From contig JASCIV010000238.1 of assembly GCA_030374735.1 (NCBI GenBank), positions 1 through 29,381 on the forward strand: a DNA stretch of 29,381 bases. The letters run 5' to 3'. Origin of the DNA: Gracilaria caudata (Eukaryota; Rhodophyta; Florideophyceae; Gracilariales; Gracilariaceae). The notes beneath the pieces are model-generated. The model saw nothing but the letters and a program-made list of their open reading frames with translations. It had not been told where the DNA came from and did not search any database. The position numbers and the translations under genes were made by a program. This document shows, piece after piece, positions 1-10,308 of this stretch. How positions within the stretch are numbered: position 1 is the first letter of the stretch; each line of letters begins with the position of its first letter.

Positions 1-1
1 T

Positions 2-340
2 TATCGTTTCGGCGTGATTCCAGTCGAGTTGGAATAGAAAGAACTCGCTCTTCGAAACGAGATGCATCGCCGCTGGTTTGTGCAACTGATGGAGCACCCT
101 GTGTCGGAGGGCACATTGTGGGATATTGCTGGTACAGTTGAGAACGCGTACTTGTAGATAGAGAGAGTTGAGAAATGGCTGCGGCGCTCTCAGTTTATGT
201 GGGAATATCGGGAAGATGGGCATGCCACAGTGATGGTGTCCGATGGACGTGGGGTATTTATGTACAATCGGCCGAGTACAGTTTCGTTTCGTAGTGGCGG
301 GAATGTTTCGGTTCAGAATGGAAACTGGTATTCTACGTAA
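2..340 (+). pseudogene. Short decayed open frame upstream of transposase
   Basis: Reading frame 2 stays open from the window edge to a TAA at 338-340, interrupted by TAG at 35-37 and 155-157. The last 60 codons look protein-like, with charged and aromatic residues and motifs such as WEYREDGHA and NGNWYST. I do not recognise a family. It lies directly upstream of the Tnp2-like relic on the same strand and may be part of the same element or the tail of a gene cut by the window edge. A chance open frame is possible. Confidence 0.2.
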
Positions 341-417
341 GTTACACATTAGCTCGGCTTAGTGCTCGTAATCAAGTTTATACTAACCATCCCATTGGAA
401 CGTTTTGATTCTTACTC

Positions 418-3400
418 ATGCGAGGACGGAGACGTTTTCGCCAAAACCTAGGCACGGAAACGGGGGCAGGGCACCACCTCAATCCTCTTTTTGCCTCTGG
501 AGATTGTCAAAGCAGTGAAGCAAACAGTACAACCTCTCGTGATAGCTCCCACTCACGTCATGATTTACTTCAACGAATCACTCCGTCTTCTCATGCTCGT
601 CTCACAGGCCGCACTAGTGCTTCTGAGCGACGTCGCCTCTCTAGGAGACAAGATGACGTGAATGAAGTTGACGGAGGGCCTGTTACGCCGTGCCAACGCC
701 TTGGAGGGCAGGAAGCAGGCCGCAATGCGGTGCTTACGTCACGACAGCCCGAGATCTTGCACCTGCCCAACAATGTTGATAACACCTGTCCAGAGACCAA
801 TCATGCCAGTTACCATCATGTGAATGTCGATGAACACTGTGCTCTCGAAATCGACGAAATAGACAACAATGCCAACGCCAGTCTAAATGCCGAGAGCCGA
901 CAAATCGAATCGGATCAGCCCAACATCGGGATCTCTCAAGTTCAGTTGAGTTCTTCTGGCCACGACCAGGATCGGGAACAATTGGATAGCGGTGGAAGTG
1001 AGCGTTCAGAAATGTCACGGCATCTCTCGTTAGCATCGTGGGAGCATACGGTGGGTGCAACTAATGCGCTTTCATATGCACTAACTGACTCTGTAAGAGA
1101 GGCGGAAGCCAAAAGGCTACTAGAGGTTCTGTTCATTGTTGAGAACGGGGGTTTTTCAGAGCATCACCCCAGGAAACTACTTGCCACAGATGTAGTTTCG
1201 TCGATGTTTAGCTACGACTCAACGCTCAACTATATCAGAAGAAGGACAGGAGTCAAGAGATGTTTCGGAGTGATGTGTAACAAAGAGCATGCTCCAGTTT
1301 GCGAAAGGGACCTTGAAAACGCTTCTTGCCCAAGTGAACTCTGTGAACTCTCAGTAACAAATGGCCATAGATACTGGTACCGGCTAGTTTCTCACCAGAT
1401 CGCAGCGCTTTGGCGAGAAAGGGACACTTTCGAGTGCATTCTGGGGGGCTGCCGAGCAGCCCATGAGGCAGTTGATTCTGATGCCTTGAACCAAAAACAA
1501 CTCAGTGATTACTACCACGGGCAATATTTCAGAGATATGCATGGGGAGAGGCTGAGATCGTGGGACGAAGAGAAAGAACTGTACGTGTTTCTAACCTTCT
1601 CCTCCGACGGTGTCGAAGTATTTAAAGGGCGGAGGATGACCAGATATTTGTGGCCATTGATGTTTACTGTACTTAACTATGGTCCAAACCAACGTTTCAA
1701 TGCATCCAAAGTTCTTTTGTGTTGTTTTATTCCTGGCTCTCATGACAGTGAGCTTTTTGAGACATTTCTGGTACTTTGGTGAACGACTTAGAATACTTGG
1801 AGAATGAAGTGAGAATGGAGTGCTTTGATGGGAAAGTGAGAAACGTCTACTCCTATTGATTGTTCGTGACTGCAGACTGGCCCGCCGCGAGCAAGATACT
1901 TGGTACGAAGGGGCATAATGCAGAGCTTCCTTGTCGAAGGTGCCACAAGAAGGCACGTAAGGTTTCGGGAGCCGGTACACATCTGTGGATGCTCTGTTTG
2001 GAGGCAAATCTTCGCCACATTCGAAGACCGCATTCTCTTTCAACCCCACCGAGGAATTACATCGAAACAGAGTGTCCCAATCCGAGGACATCTGCAGAAA
2101 CTGTTCGAACATGGAAGCAGATAGAACTTGCGAGAAACGAGACAGATAAGGAAAGAATTATGCGGAGCTCGGGCATCAAGAGGAGACCATTCATTAGAAA
2201 GTTGACCATTGATATTGTGAAATGTTCACCTTATGATCCGATGCATCTTTGGCTATTGGGGTGGGTGAAGCGTTTGATAGCGCTCTGCGCAGGTTCTCAT
2301 CCGAAGTGTATGGCAAGCTCAACTTCTTAAAATGTTGGTGAGGATGACATGGTGGATATAAACAGATCTCTAGCGACACGATTTCATGGGATTCCTTCGA
2401 CTTGGGGAGGGCCTCCAGAATCTTTTGCATACATCGGTGAATACAAGGCGGAGGACTACTTGAACTTCGCCCTGTAATATGGTACAACCGTGTTCAACCG
2501 AAGTACAATTGACGAGAGGTTAACAGCGCTGTGGTCATTGACTTCTAAGGTGACGCACATTCTGTTTGATACGAACCCGACGACGAGCGGTATCCATCGC
2601 ATGACTGAATGGTTGAGCATGGCTCATTTGCTATTTGTGCAGGTCTTCCATACGATGGACTCTGAATCATTTTGTCTGACGCCCACCACACATGCAGTTC
2701 TACATCTCCCGCAAATGCTGAAAGAGTGTGGTCCCCTGCGAAACGTTTCCCAGTTCCTGGTAGAACGGGTGGCCGGTGTTATGACTGAGATCAGAAGATC
2801 TTCACAGCGACCTGAGGCCAACCTCTTTCACAAAACACACAATATCTTTGGGCTACGCATGCTCAGCGGCGGGTTTGGACTCTGTGAACAGCAAAACTCA
2901 TTCCCAAGATCGCGTCCACCGTACAGTACCAATCAGTCTCGTACGGATTCTTCGGGATCCGGAATTGACATGGAGGCCACCAGTGCGCTTCAGTCTGATT
3001 CCGGGCGTGTTGGGTCTTCGAGGGAGCCAAGTACAGAACTGGTTGTAAGTGGGAAGGGAAGAGTCGTGAGTGGTACAGAAAGAATAGAACATGTGGTACA
3101 GTATGCCCAATCTGTGCTCCCAATAACATGTTACGAAATCAAGGCCTTGCGATTGCTTCTGTTTCCATCGGTTAAAATCAAACACCAAGAAGCATCAGTG
3201 AAACTCGAGAGCCATGCAGAGCTGCACAGACGCAGACTGCAGGAAGTTCACAGAGCAAGACAAAGGTGCTGGGTTGCAGCACATTTCGAATCAGACGGTT
3301 CGAGCCTCTCGCAGGAGTCTCAGAACTCACAGCTCCCGTTCAAATTGTTCTATGGCTGCTTAGACCAGATTTGGAGAGCGTAAGTATCATACCGCAGACC

Positions 3401-3683
3401 TGGCGAGCAGATCGTGTATCAAAAAGAGCTCCAACTTGTTCGTGTCAATTGGCAGTACGGCCTTCGCCTTGATTCTAGAACAGGGCTCACGTACACGCGT
3501 CTGCAAAACACTCAAAGAAGAGGGACATTTCGTGATACACGCAGAAGCGTTGAAGACATCTCTTGCATCAAAAGACTGGTGGGGTACATGGATTTCGACC
3601 AGCGGCGAACATTCTACGATCCCATGCATTACTACTTGTGTCGGTCAGGGAACTTTCGACTGATACTGGGTGGACTACTATGA
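418..3683 (+). pseudogene. Decayed Tnp2/CACTA-type transposase
   Basis: This is a relic of a DNA transposase of the Tnp2 (Transposase_21) kind used by CACTA-like elements. The first open part (418-1782, 454 codons) has a low-complexity Ser/Asp/Arg-rich N-terminus of about 220 residues. It then enters the conserved block, where LYVFLTFSSDGVEVFKG, the WP of YLWPLMF and the CFIPG motif match the family's 'S.DG...F....WP....NLP....L..IPGP' pattern. A frameshift near 1780 moves to frame 0, which continues with TADWPAASKILG and a CRRCHKKA zinc-like pair, then DPMHLWLLGWVKRLI. It goes on through EYKAEDYLNFAL to a C-terminal histidine-rich part (HAVLHLPQMLKECGPL) ending near 2850. Frame-0 stops lie at 1857-1859 (TGA), 2328-2330 (TAA) and 2475-2477 (TAA). 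An open frame at 3414-3683 may be the remaining C-terminus. A full-length Tnp2 is about this size, so nearly the whole gene is here but dead. I found no convincing CACTA terminal repeats. Confidence 0.8.
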
Positions 3684-4080
3684 TTGAAAAAGAGCGAGTT
3701 TTCGGGATTGGCTTCTTTCTTGTCCCAATCATATGCGGTGGCGAAGATGGGTATTTTCCGTGCTGGTTAATTTTAGAAGCAGATGAGGACTGGAGATGCG
3801 GCCACAATGCGAGCGATTGGCGCCGACCGTATGAAGGAGACGATAGCACCGCGATGAAGATGAACGTGACGACCCCGGGATAGGGTAACACGCAAAACTG
3901 AGCAAGGTCGCACGGTTAACGACACAGGTGCCGCCCGATGCAGGCAGTGTAGTACATGAGAAAAACAAGAGCGCTAATTCTGAATTCAATTATACGTATC
4001 AGGGAAAGGAATAAAAGCATCGCTTCGATTTTGGATGCGCTCAAATACAAAAATAGAAACCGTTCTCGGAGGCGTAATTT
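3684..4080. other. Gene-free stretch after the transposase
   Basis: Only short overlapping open frames on both strands occur here, and none looks like a conserved protein. If the transposon has a right-hand terminus it should lie here or in the next repeat tract, but I cannot identify one by eye. Confidence 0.4.
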
Positions 4081-4377
4081 TTGATTTTGCTAATAATTGT
4101 GGGGTATCACGAGGGCATCATTCTGCACAGGATCAAAGTATCTACAGAGTATCATAGGCGCATCACTTCGCGCATCGTACGAATATATTCTGGATATCAT
4201 TGGAATGTCCAATGGGCATTAATCGTGCGTCTTTTACGCATATCGAATGGACATCCGAGGGATAATTTACGCGCATCTCTCGCGCATCCAAAGAACTATG
4301 TCAATACCTCCCGAAACACTGAAAAGATGCGAGATACACCGTACATCTTCCGAATATCTTTTGCATATCACAGTGTC
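4081..4377. repeat. Short-motif repeat tract (GCGCATC / TATCA)
   Basis: The tract is built of degenerate short motifs: repeated GCGCATC (pairs near 4158-4176 and 4273-4291, each spaced by about 5 bases), many TATCA/ATATC words, and a perfect small palindrome CATTGG-AATGT-CCAATG near 4189-4205. The word AATGGACATCC near 4244 echoes the palindrome. The tract abuts the point where SEC23 homology stops (about 4393), so it may mark the insertion or deletion that truncated that gene. I see no coding potential. Confidence 0.45.
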
Positions 4378-5492
4378 TCACTGGGATACCCTTCCTGTAC
4401 TATCAACGCAAGACCTCATTTCATAGCTCCCCACCTGATCTAAGGAACAACTCCACACATCAATGGCATGTCCGGCATTAACAGCCCTTGTGGCAATCTC
4501 GTCAAAGGCTTTCAGCGCCAAGCTATGGAAAGGTGCATTGTCCTTTTCAATATCGGGATGAGACCGAACGGTGTCACCAAGCTCAAGGGCGAAAATCTTT
4601 CCTGGACTCACGATGCCAGATACTCCAACAAGGGGTTGAACTCTAGCACAGTTTCCAGCGTAAGTGCCCTCCAGAATTCCAACTGCCACATAGAGTGCAG
4701 TGCATGTAGCTCGCTGAGGTCGCTGAGACGCTGGAACTGGACAGAGATCGGTGTCGAGCTCTTCAAGAATGGACGTCATCATAAATTCACCTTCGCTCGC
4801 AGGTCGCAGAAAGCGACCTGCGCCAAGTATGGCTGGATTGATGCCAGCTGTACCCTTCATTGCACCACCGCTTGCCGTGTCAGGACAAAACGCCAGTAGA
4901 TCTCGGATTTGCTCAGTGTTTTCTCTTTCTCGCCCCGTAAGACGTAGCATTTTACGCAGTCGGTGTATCCAGTGAGGTGGACATGAACGTTTTGTCCGAA
5001 TGTAATGAGACCAGCCGTGGCATCTTGAGGAAGGAGAGACAAGGCCTTGATGATATAGACTTTGGCGGTCTTTAGCTCATCGTCAGGAGTGCAAGTGTCA
5101 AGGACGAAGAGAAAGGCCGGTGGTGCAGCGGGGTGCCTTGGTAACGAATATTCGACTTTAGTGAAGTCCGGCACTAGTTCGTAAGGCAGATTGTGCTTCG
5201 ATGTAGAGGAGTAATTGGGCGGAAGTCCGTTGCGATGGTGGCAAATACGCAGAATCACATGCGAGTGCGCAGATCAAACAGGCAGTAGGGATTCAGAACG
5301 GCGGTGCAGATCTTGCGTTGTACCGGATCGCACTGAGGTGGTTGTGGAAGGCGGTCGGCGCCAAGACGTTTTGAGCGGAGTGCACATGCATGCGAGCGGA
5401 ACGACATATCTTGTGGCTTCCAGTCGCGATAATTGCCATGTAATCCAGGACCAACGAACACCATCCATTTCCTCCAGCTCACTGAAGTCCAT
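4378..5492 (-). pseudogene. SEC23: Truncated, frameshifted SEC23 (COPII coat) pseudogene
   Basis: SEC23 is the GTPase-activating subunit of the COPII inner coat that buds vesicles from the ER. The start at 5492 encodes the hallmark N-terminus MDFSELEEMDGVRWSW followed by SRLEATRYVVPLACM. A shift leads into the zinc-finger part (ICTAVLNPYC); a second, near 5258, leads to NGLPPNYSS and the trunk domain (PAFLFVLDTC, LSLLPQDATAGLITFG). A third, near 4920, leads to RPQRATCTALYVAVGILEG, DIEKDNAPFHSLALKAFDE and AINAGH-type NAGHAIDVWSCSLDQVGSYE. Homology ends at about 4393, so roughly the first 400 of about 760 residues are represented. The rest of the beta-sandwich, the helical domain and the gelsolin domain are missing. 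The second half of the zinc finger is also damaged. Similarity runs straight through each shift with no room for introns, so this is a dead duplicate; a working copy must exist elsewhere. Confidence 0.93.
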
Positions 5493-6205
5493 TTTGTTTT
5501 GGCTGCGGCACTAAGCTGTATCAATCGTTGAAGAAGGAGGAAGCCGTTGCTTACAACCTGCGAAAAAGTAGGAGCCGTTGTTTAGCAGCAGCTCAACTCG
5601 CTTGGGATACCCGACGAGGGGAGAAGAGTATTTTACAGTGCGTTTGCTGGAAACTGCAATAATGCCTAGAGAAAGCTGGAAGACAAACTATGACAAGCGC
5701 GACGGAAGAGCAATGACGGAGGAGCGTTTTTTGTGCGAGAGCAAGTGCTCGACATGGTGATAGTTCGGTATAAAGTTGAACTTCGTAACTCTGGCAGTGA
5801 TTTTGCGTTTCTCGTTGTCAGCTCTCAGCTCAGCTTCGCGGTCAATAGCCTAACGGTCGTGCAGCATGCGCTTTATACTTGAATTCGTGGCGGCCGGCCA
5901 GCAAGTCGAGCAACGTTGTCATCATTGTTCGTGTGTCTCTTCACATGTGGCTCGCGCCAAATTCGTGGTGCAAACCAAGCGCAAGACACAGAAGGCATCT
6001 GTCACCCGCGCATGCCCCGTTGAGAAGGAAGAAACTCTCTGCTTGTCAGAGGCAGCTGCGTCACCGAGTCGACGTACGCGCTCACGTACGGATGGCATTC
6101 GCAGCGTGGTTCCATCCAAAGAAGGTCAGCATGGGACAAACAACTTCATCTTGATGCGCATCATATGTTTCCAAGTTCGAGGATGGGTGAACGAGGGCCT
6201 GTCGG
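5493..6205. other. Region upstream of SEC23 relic; no confident gene
   Basis: This would have been the 5' flank of the SEC23 relic. An open frame on the + strand (5866-6216, 116 codons, basic, rich in Ser/Arg/Cys) overlaps a second frame of similar quality, and neither shows a recognisable domain. I regard both as chance or as unrecognisable decay. Confidence 0.35.
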
Positions 6206-6572
6206 ATGGCGGCTAACGCGCAGGTCATGAGTGCAGGGTATCGAGAGGCGTTTTATGACACGGCCAGTAGTAGAGAAGCGGGAGTCGGGTAGTAATGCGG
6301 GCGGTTTGAGATATCAGTGATGCATCACCATTGAAATGACTGAAATTGGACGCACTGGCTCGGATCAAGGGATGGAGGGAACGAACGCTCACTTCAGCCG
6401 TTCTGGTACGCGAAATGGTCGTTCTTGGCGGATGATTGCGAATGTGGACGAAATTGAGACTGCCTGTATTTTCAGCCGTACAAATCCAGCAGGTTTGCGC
6501 CCATCTTCTGTACAGGTGTTGAACTTGGGCCATCTTTGGCCCAAAACGGGTTGTACAAATAAATTGTTTTGA
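6206..6572 (+). pseudogene. Weak decayed open frame, unidentified
   Basis: An ATG at 6206 opens a frame beginning MAANAQVMSAGYREAFYD. It ends at adjacent TAG/TAA codons after about 28 residues. The overlapping frame 0 then continues to 6572 with one internal TGA and plausible composition (MTEIGRTGSDQGMEG, IANVDEIETACIF). Together they could be a small gene with one frameshift and one stop. No family is recognised. The 3' end overlaps a GGCC palindrome that recurs elsewhere in the window, so it could equally be repeat-derived. Confidence 0.2.
6527..6550. repeat. GGCC...GGCC palindromic repeat copy
   Basis: GGGCCATCTTTGGCCC is a near-perfect palindrome followed by AAAACGGG. It resembles the units at 7486-7508 and 24624-24890, suggesting dispersed copies of one short repeat family. 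Confidence 0.4.
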
Positions 6573-7201
6573 ATCGGCCTCGCGCGACGTGGTCACTCCC
6601 CGACCAGCATTTGAAACCGTTTCAATTTTTGGAATAAAACAAGACCTCATTTTGGCCTAATTTTGCCCAGAACCACTGTTTACAGGGTTCCGGTGTTCAC
6701 GTTGTCCAGGGAAGTGAAGCCCCCGATCTGATACGTCCATAAGAAGAGCCCAAACGCCGTAAGCGAAATGCGACGAAGCCGAAGAAAGCGCAGAAAATCG
6801 ATCACACCATCAGCTCCCACTCACAGTTGTGAGTGAGCACTACCTGTTCCATCATGAACGTCTCGGCCACTGGGTTTGTGAGTATTAGAAAGTCAGCCTC
6901 CAAATCGATCGTAAAAAACTTTAAAAGTAGAAGCTCAAATTGTACCGTGCAGCGTTTCGTTCACTTCCGCGTACTATGTAACAGTGAAATATGAATTAAA
7001 GATCATTGTGTACATTCTTTGTACGAAATAGGGGTTTTCTTGAAGGCTCTTAATCCCAGGGAGCACATCAATGGACGGTTCTAAGCCATCTTTGCGAAGA
7101 TGTGTGGAACGCATTGCGGCGCGAAACATAACAGCCTCCGGACCGTAGAAGGTTCCTCGTACCTTACCACCTCGGCCTATGTGCGGGACCATGTTTGGCT
7201 G
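6573..7201. other. Stretch with no confident gene
   Basis: A + frame through about 6660-6990 has only scattered stops and a lysine-rich patch (EEPKRRKRNATKPKKAQK), which could be a decayed basic protein, but nothing is recognisable. On the - strand an ATG at 7204 opens 76 codons to 6974 (MQPNMVPHIGRGGKVRGTFYG...), with normal composition but no family. Confidence 0.25.
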
Positions 7202-7204
7202 CAT

Positions 7205-8000
7205 CGGAACGTAATGTACTGCAGCTAATTTGGTTAAGGCGAGGTCTAACTATGGCACGAGTAGAGCCATGTGTGGAACAGCTGGTGATGGAAATGAGGA
7301 ACAAAACGCATAGACGAAAGGATAACGAATCAAGAACCATGAGAAGGCCGCGATTGGAAGCTATTCGCCTTCAGCGGGCATTATCTTGTCCCAAATGAGA
7401 CCAGAATATTCCACATGTCGGCCCCCATCGGCATACATTAATGGATCCTATGAAGCCCATGATTCGGCAGCATCTGCGGCCTTTTTTCGGCCATATTTTG
7501 GCCCAAATTCGTACTTTAACCGCCCCATACTAACGGGTATGGAACGGGACATTTATCGGCCATTTACTGGACAAACCTGGGCCATTTCCAATGTTCATAG
7601 TGGTTAGGATTTTACCTTTCTGATTTTGTACCACATTCCTATTCCTCTCATTGGTTTTGCCGCTATACACTCTACATCCTTGGCGTTTTCCACTGGAGTC
7701 ATTATCTGAGAATTGGTCCTCAAGGACGAATCTACGACGAAGGGGGATCAGAGATAGTGTTCCAGGGCTCCGCGATAGAGGGTGTTACTATTCTATGGAA
7801 GCTCATTGGTGCTTTGCCTCATAGAGTAAACGAAAGAAGGGAAGTGGTACAAAGTTGAGGACATAATGTATCGCTGATCACGGAATACTGCAGCCGAATA
7901 GACAATTTGCCAATGGAGTGAAGCGCTGTCTCAAATGAATACTTCCCGAAGGGCGGAATGATGAATGAAGAAGTGCGAATTGTTTGTGTGTACGGGACGT
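7205..8000. other. Gene-poor stretch with palindromic repeat
   Basis: There are only short open frames. The + frame at 7386-7607 (73 codons) is mostly repeat sequence rich in GGCC words. A - strand frame around 7620-7800 reads NSQIMTPVENAKDVECIAAK with stops on its upstream side and may be a decayed gene fragment of unknown origin. Confidence 0.3.
7486..7508. repeat. GGCCATATTTTGGCC palindromic repeat copy
   Basis: TTCGGCCATATTTTGGCCC reads on the other strand as GGGCCAAAATATGGCCGAA. That matches the core of the repeats at 24624-24800, about 17 kb away. A third similar unit is at 6527-6550. It is probably a dispersed short repeat or the tip of a MITE family. Confidence 0.45.
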
Positions 8001-8004
8001 GCAC

Positions 8005-8135
8005 GGGACGTGCACGAGTTTATTGAAAAAATTAGGTGCTCCAAATTACAATCTACCAAGTACGCCATCCTTGTATCGTCCGTGCACATCCCGATTTTGG
8101 ACACTTAATTTTCTAAATAAACCCGTGCACATCCC
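8005..8135. repeat. Inverted repeat with 41-bp arms (MITE-like)
   Basis: The left arm (8005-8045) and right arm (8095-8135) are inverted copies, matching at roughly three quarters of positions. Each begins GGGAYGTGCACG and continues into a TTTATT...AAAATTARGTG core, with a loop of about 50 bases. The outer motif GGGAYGTGCAC occurs four times: direct at 7994 and 8005, inverted at 8082-8092 and 8125-8135. GTGCAC itself is palindromic. This could be a small MITE, a hairpin left by a larger element, or a protein-binding cluster. I see no clear target-site duplication. Confidence 0.65.
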
Positions 8136-8139
8136 TTAG

Positions 8140-8900
8140 TCACTCCACGCTAAAATGATTCCTGTGATTGGTCTACAAATAGACGCTGCCGGACGCGTAG
8201 TGGAAGACGGAGAGGGCGATGTCATGTGATGAGTGCACGCAATGGGACTGCTCCCGCGGCACTTAAGCTTGCGATAAAAACAACGTTCCACGCGCATTGT
8301 CGGAAGTTCGTGGGAGATTGCTGGAGTTCAGGCCGTCGCTACTGGCTACTGACGAAACATGTGATTGAGCTTTACGACGGTAATCAACGACGCCACCATT
8401 TGAAAACGATAGGCGTTTCGAGTTAGTCGTGGTGAACTGCGAGCCTAGGAACGTGAACACAATAATATGAATCCCTTGCGCAGACTTGCTCTTGTGTACG
8501 GCAGCTCATAGACAGTTGTTTTTGCTCCAAATCAAATGGACGGGCTAGATGAACTGAAAGGCGTCGATTGTCTATCGATTCAATTAACGGTTTTCAAGGT
8601 TTTTTGGCGGTAAAAAGCAGTAAAACTAGTGGAGAATGTGGTAAGGTCGATTGAAAGAGCTGCCCATACGGATTCGGAACTGACCTCTCTGGATTTGATG
8701 GTGATGCAACTAGGGAATACCTACCGGTTCTGTGTAGTGATCGAATTCTAGTGCGTCAGCGGTGTTCATCTACAACGAAAAGGTAGGGAGAGTACAGGGT
8801 ATTTAGGGGTGCAAAACAATCGCAAAATGCTCCATATGTAATTTGTATTTTAGAAAAGTAGGGTTCAAATATAGGTTCTCATTTTTACTCGTACCTGCTC
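8140..8900. other. No confident gene
   Basis: A + strand frame opens with MIPVIGLQIDAAGRVVEDGE at about 8154 and meets two stops near 8229. An overlapping frame (8226-8426) follows. Another + frame near 8634-8750 (SELTSLDLMVMQLGNTYRF) is briefly protein-like. All are too short to identify and may be decay products. Confidence 0.25.
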
Positions 8901-8905
8901 CACTA

Positions 8906-9473
8906 TCATTCCAGGCATATATGCTGGTGATCACTAGATGGGTTGCGAAGGGAAGGCACAGATGGCTCTTTCTGACCCAGAGGGGAACAAAGATTGATAA
9001 TCAACCATTTTGAGATAAACCAAAAGAATACAACGCTTTGTCTTGAAGACTCCACAAGCTCTTGAAACAAAATGTTTTGATCTTTTGCTTTGGACCAGCC
9101 ATGGACAATGTTCGGAGTCTTATCCCTGTAATTTGAGGAGGCGATCAACGTGAATTTTGAGAGAAATATTTTTTTCCGTAAGCGAAAAATGCCGTCGACA
9201 TTGTAATCTGCAAAGAACCATTGAAAAACGAAGCTAATTACCTGGTACCTTTACGGAGAGATTCATTCCTTCTAATCCAAAACGTTTTGTAAAAAGTGCT
9301 GGCTGAACTCCTTTCCAATTTCCCTTGTCTTCAGAAGCTCCTGCAAAGAAACGCAGATTTCGGCAGGTCTAGGGAAAGGGCAGAAAAATATGGGAAAGTA
9401 CTCTGTAAATCCCAGACACAATTATAGTAGAAGAAAGTAATTTTATTCTCCTGGAAACATGTACGTATTTCAT
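8906..9473 (-). CDS. Putative small membrane-anchored protein with two mini-introns
   Basis: Three segments join in frame if two very short GT-AG introns are removed: 9473-9402, 9368-9242 and 9207-8906. Intron 1 (9401-9369, 33 nt) carries a pyrimidine-rich end and TAG as its last codon. Intron 2 (9241-9208, 34 nt) begins GTAATTAG and ends TTTGCAG. The spliced product would be 166 residues. It starts MKYVHVSRRIKLL with a hydrophobic stretch at about residues 10-23 that could be a signal anchor. It continues through NLRFFAGASEDKGNWKG, LFTKRFGLEGMNLSV and RDKTPNIVHGWSKAKDQNI. I recognise no family. It lies downstream of the intact methyltransferase on the same strand. The alternative is an intronless pseudogene with a stop and a frameshift; both changes falling exactly on GT-AG boundaries favours splicing. 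The two C-terminal-third frames are AT-rich like the methyltransferase. Confidence 0.5.
9208..9241 (-). other. Candidate 34-nt intron
   Basis: It begins GTAATTAGC and ends GGTTCTTTGCAG on the - strand. Removing it avoids an immediate TAG and shifts into the following 100-codon open frame, in phase 1. Confidence 0.45.
9369..9401 (-). other. Candidate 33-nt intron
   Basis: It begins GTACTTTCCC and ends CCCTTTCCCTAG on the - strand, is pyrimidine-rich, sits in phase 0, and contains the only stop that would interrupt the first part of the gene. Confidence 0.4.
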
Positions 9474-10297
9474 ATTTGCAGTGACTTGATATTTATTATA
9501 AGTAAAGCAGCTAAGACCACCTATTGGCGTCTCTATTCGAGGAAATTAGTGTGCCCATATGAAAATCGATGGGGGTATTCTCCCTCTCGACATATCTTTA
9601 TATATTAGCTCGAAAAACACGTAGAATAATTTTTTAATAAATGTCGCCGTACCCTTTGTTTTCTATTTGTCATGATTTGACCCATATTAACAAGGACTAA
9701 TATTTTGCTTATACGTAGATGTCCTTCATATTTCATAGGGTTATTCCAAAACATCTACTTTCTACATCCATTCCTCCATCTATGAATGTACGTTGTCTGT
9801 TTTTCTAAAGTCGAAGGAAGGTGTAAATTTGCGGCAACCGAGATGAGTCTAATATGTATAAGTCATTTTTTCCAGATGGTGCGAGAGTGTATGAGAGGTT
9901 TTGTTGAATATTGTTGAGACCCATGTCTATCCCATTCACCGAAAACCCTCAACAATGCCTTCATGTTGTAATTTCCGAAGTTTTGACCTGTGCGAAACTC
10001 CCACACTCCTCTCAAGTGCTACAGAAATATTCACATGTAGCAAGTAGTAGTAGTAAGTATACTGTTCTGAAAATATGAAATTGATCCCTTTTTATCAAAG
10101 GGTATAGGTTTATGGAGAGATGTACTGAAAAGTAAATACCTACGAAATCTACTTTACAACAAAAAGTGTGCAATAACCTAATCCAATCTTGAGGACTTCT
10201 GATTTCCTTCTGCAGTTCTGCAAGCAATTCTATATTCAGGGTATGTTTGGGTCTGAAAACGATCTCAAAGACGATTTTTAGGGGAGAGTTCTCGTTC
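9474..10297. other. AT-rich intergenic stretch
   Basis: I see no gene. The sequence is AT-rich, with a few short inverted words such as TGTTGAG/CTCAACA near 9915-9955. It separates the methyltransferase from the mini-intron gene and should contain the promoter of the latter. Confidence 0.5.
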
Positions 10298-10303
10298 TTT
10301 ATT
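10298..10303 (-). terminator. Possible polyadenylation signal of methyltransferase
   Basis: AATAAA on the - strand lies six bases beyond the stop codon of the methyltransferase gene. That is unusually close but would give a compact 3' UTR. Confidence 0.4.
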
Positions 10304-10308
10304 TATCT

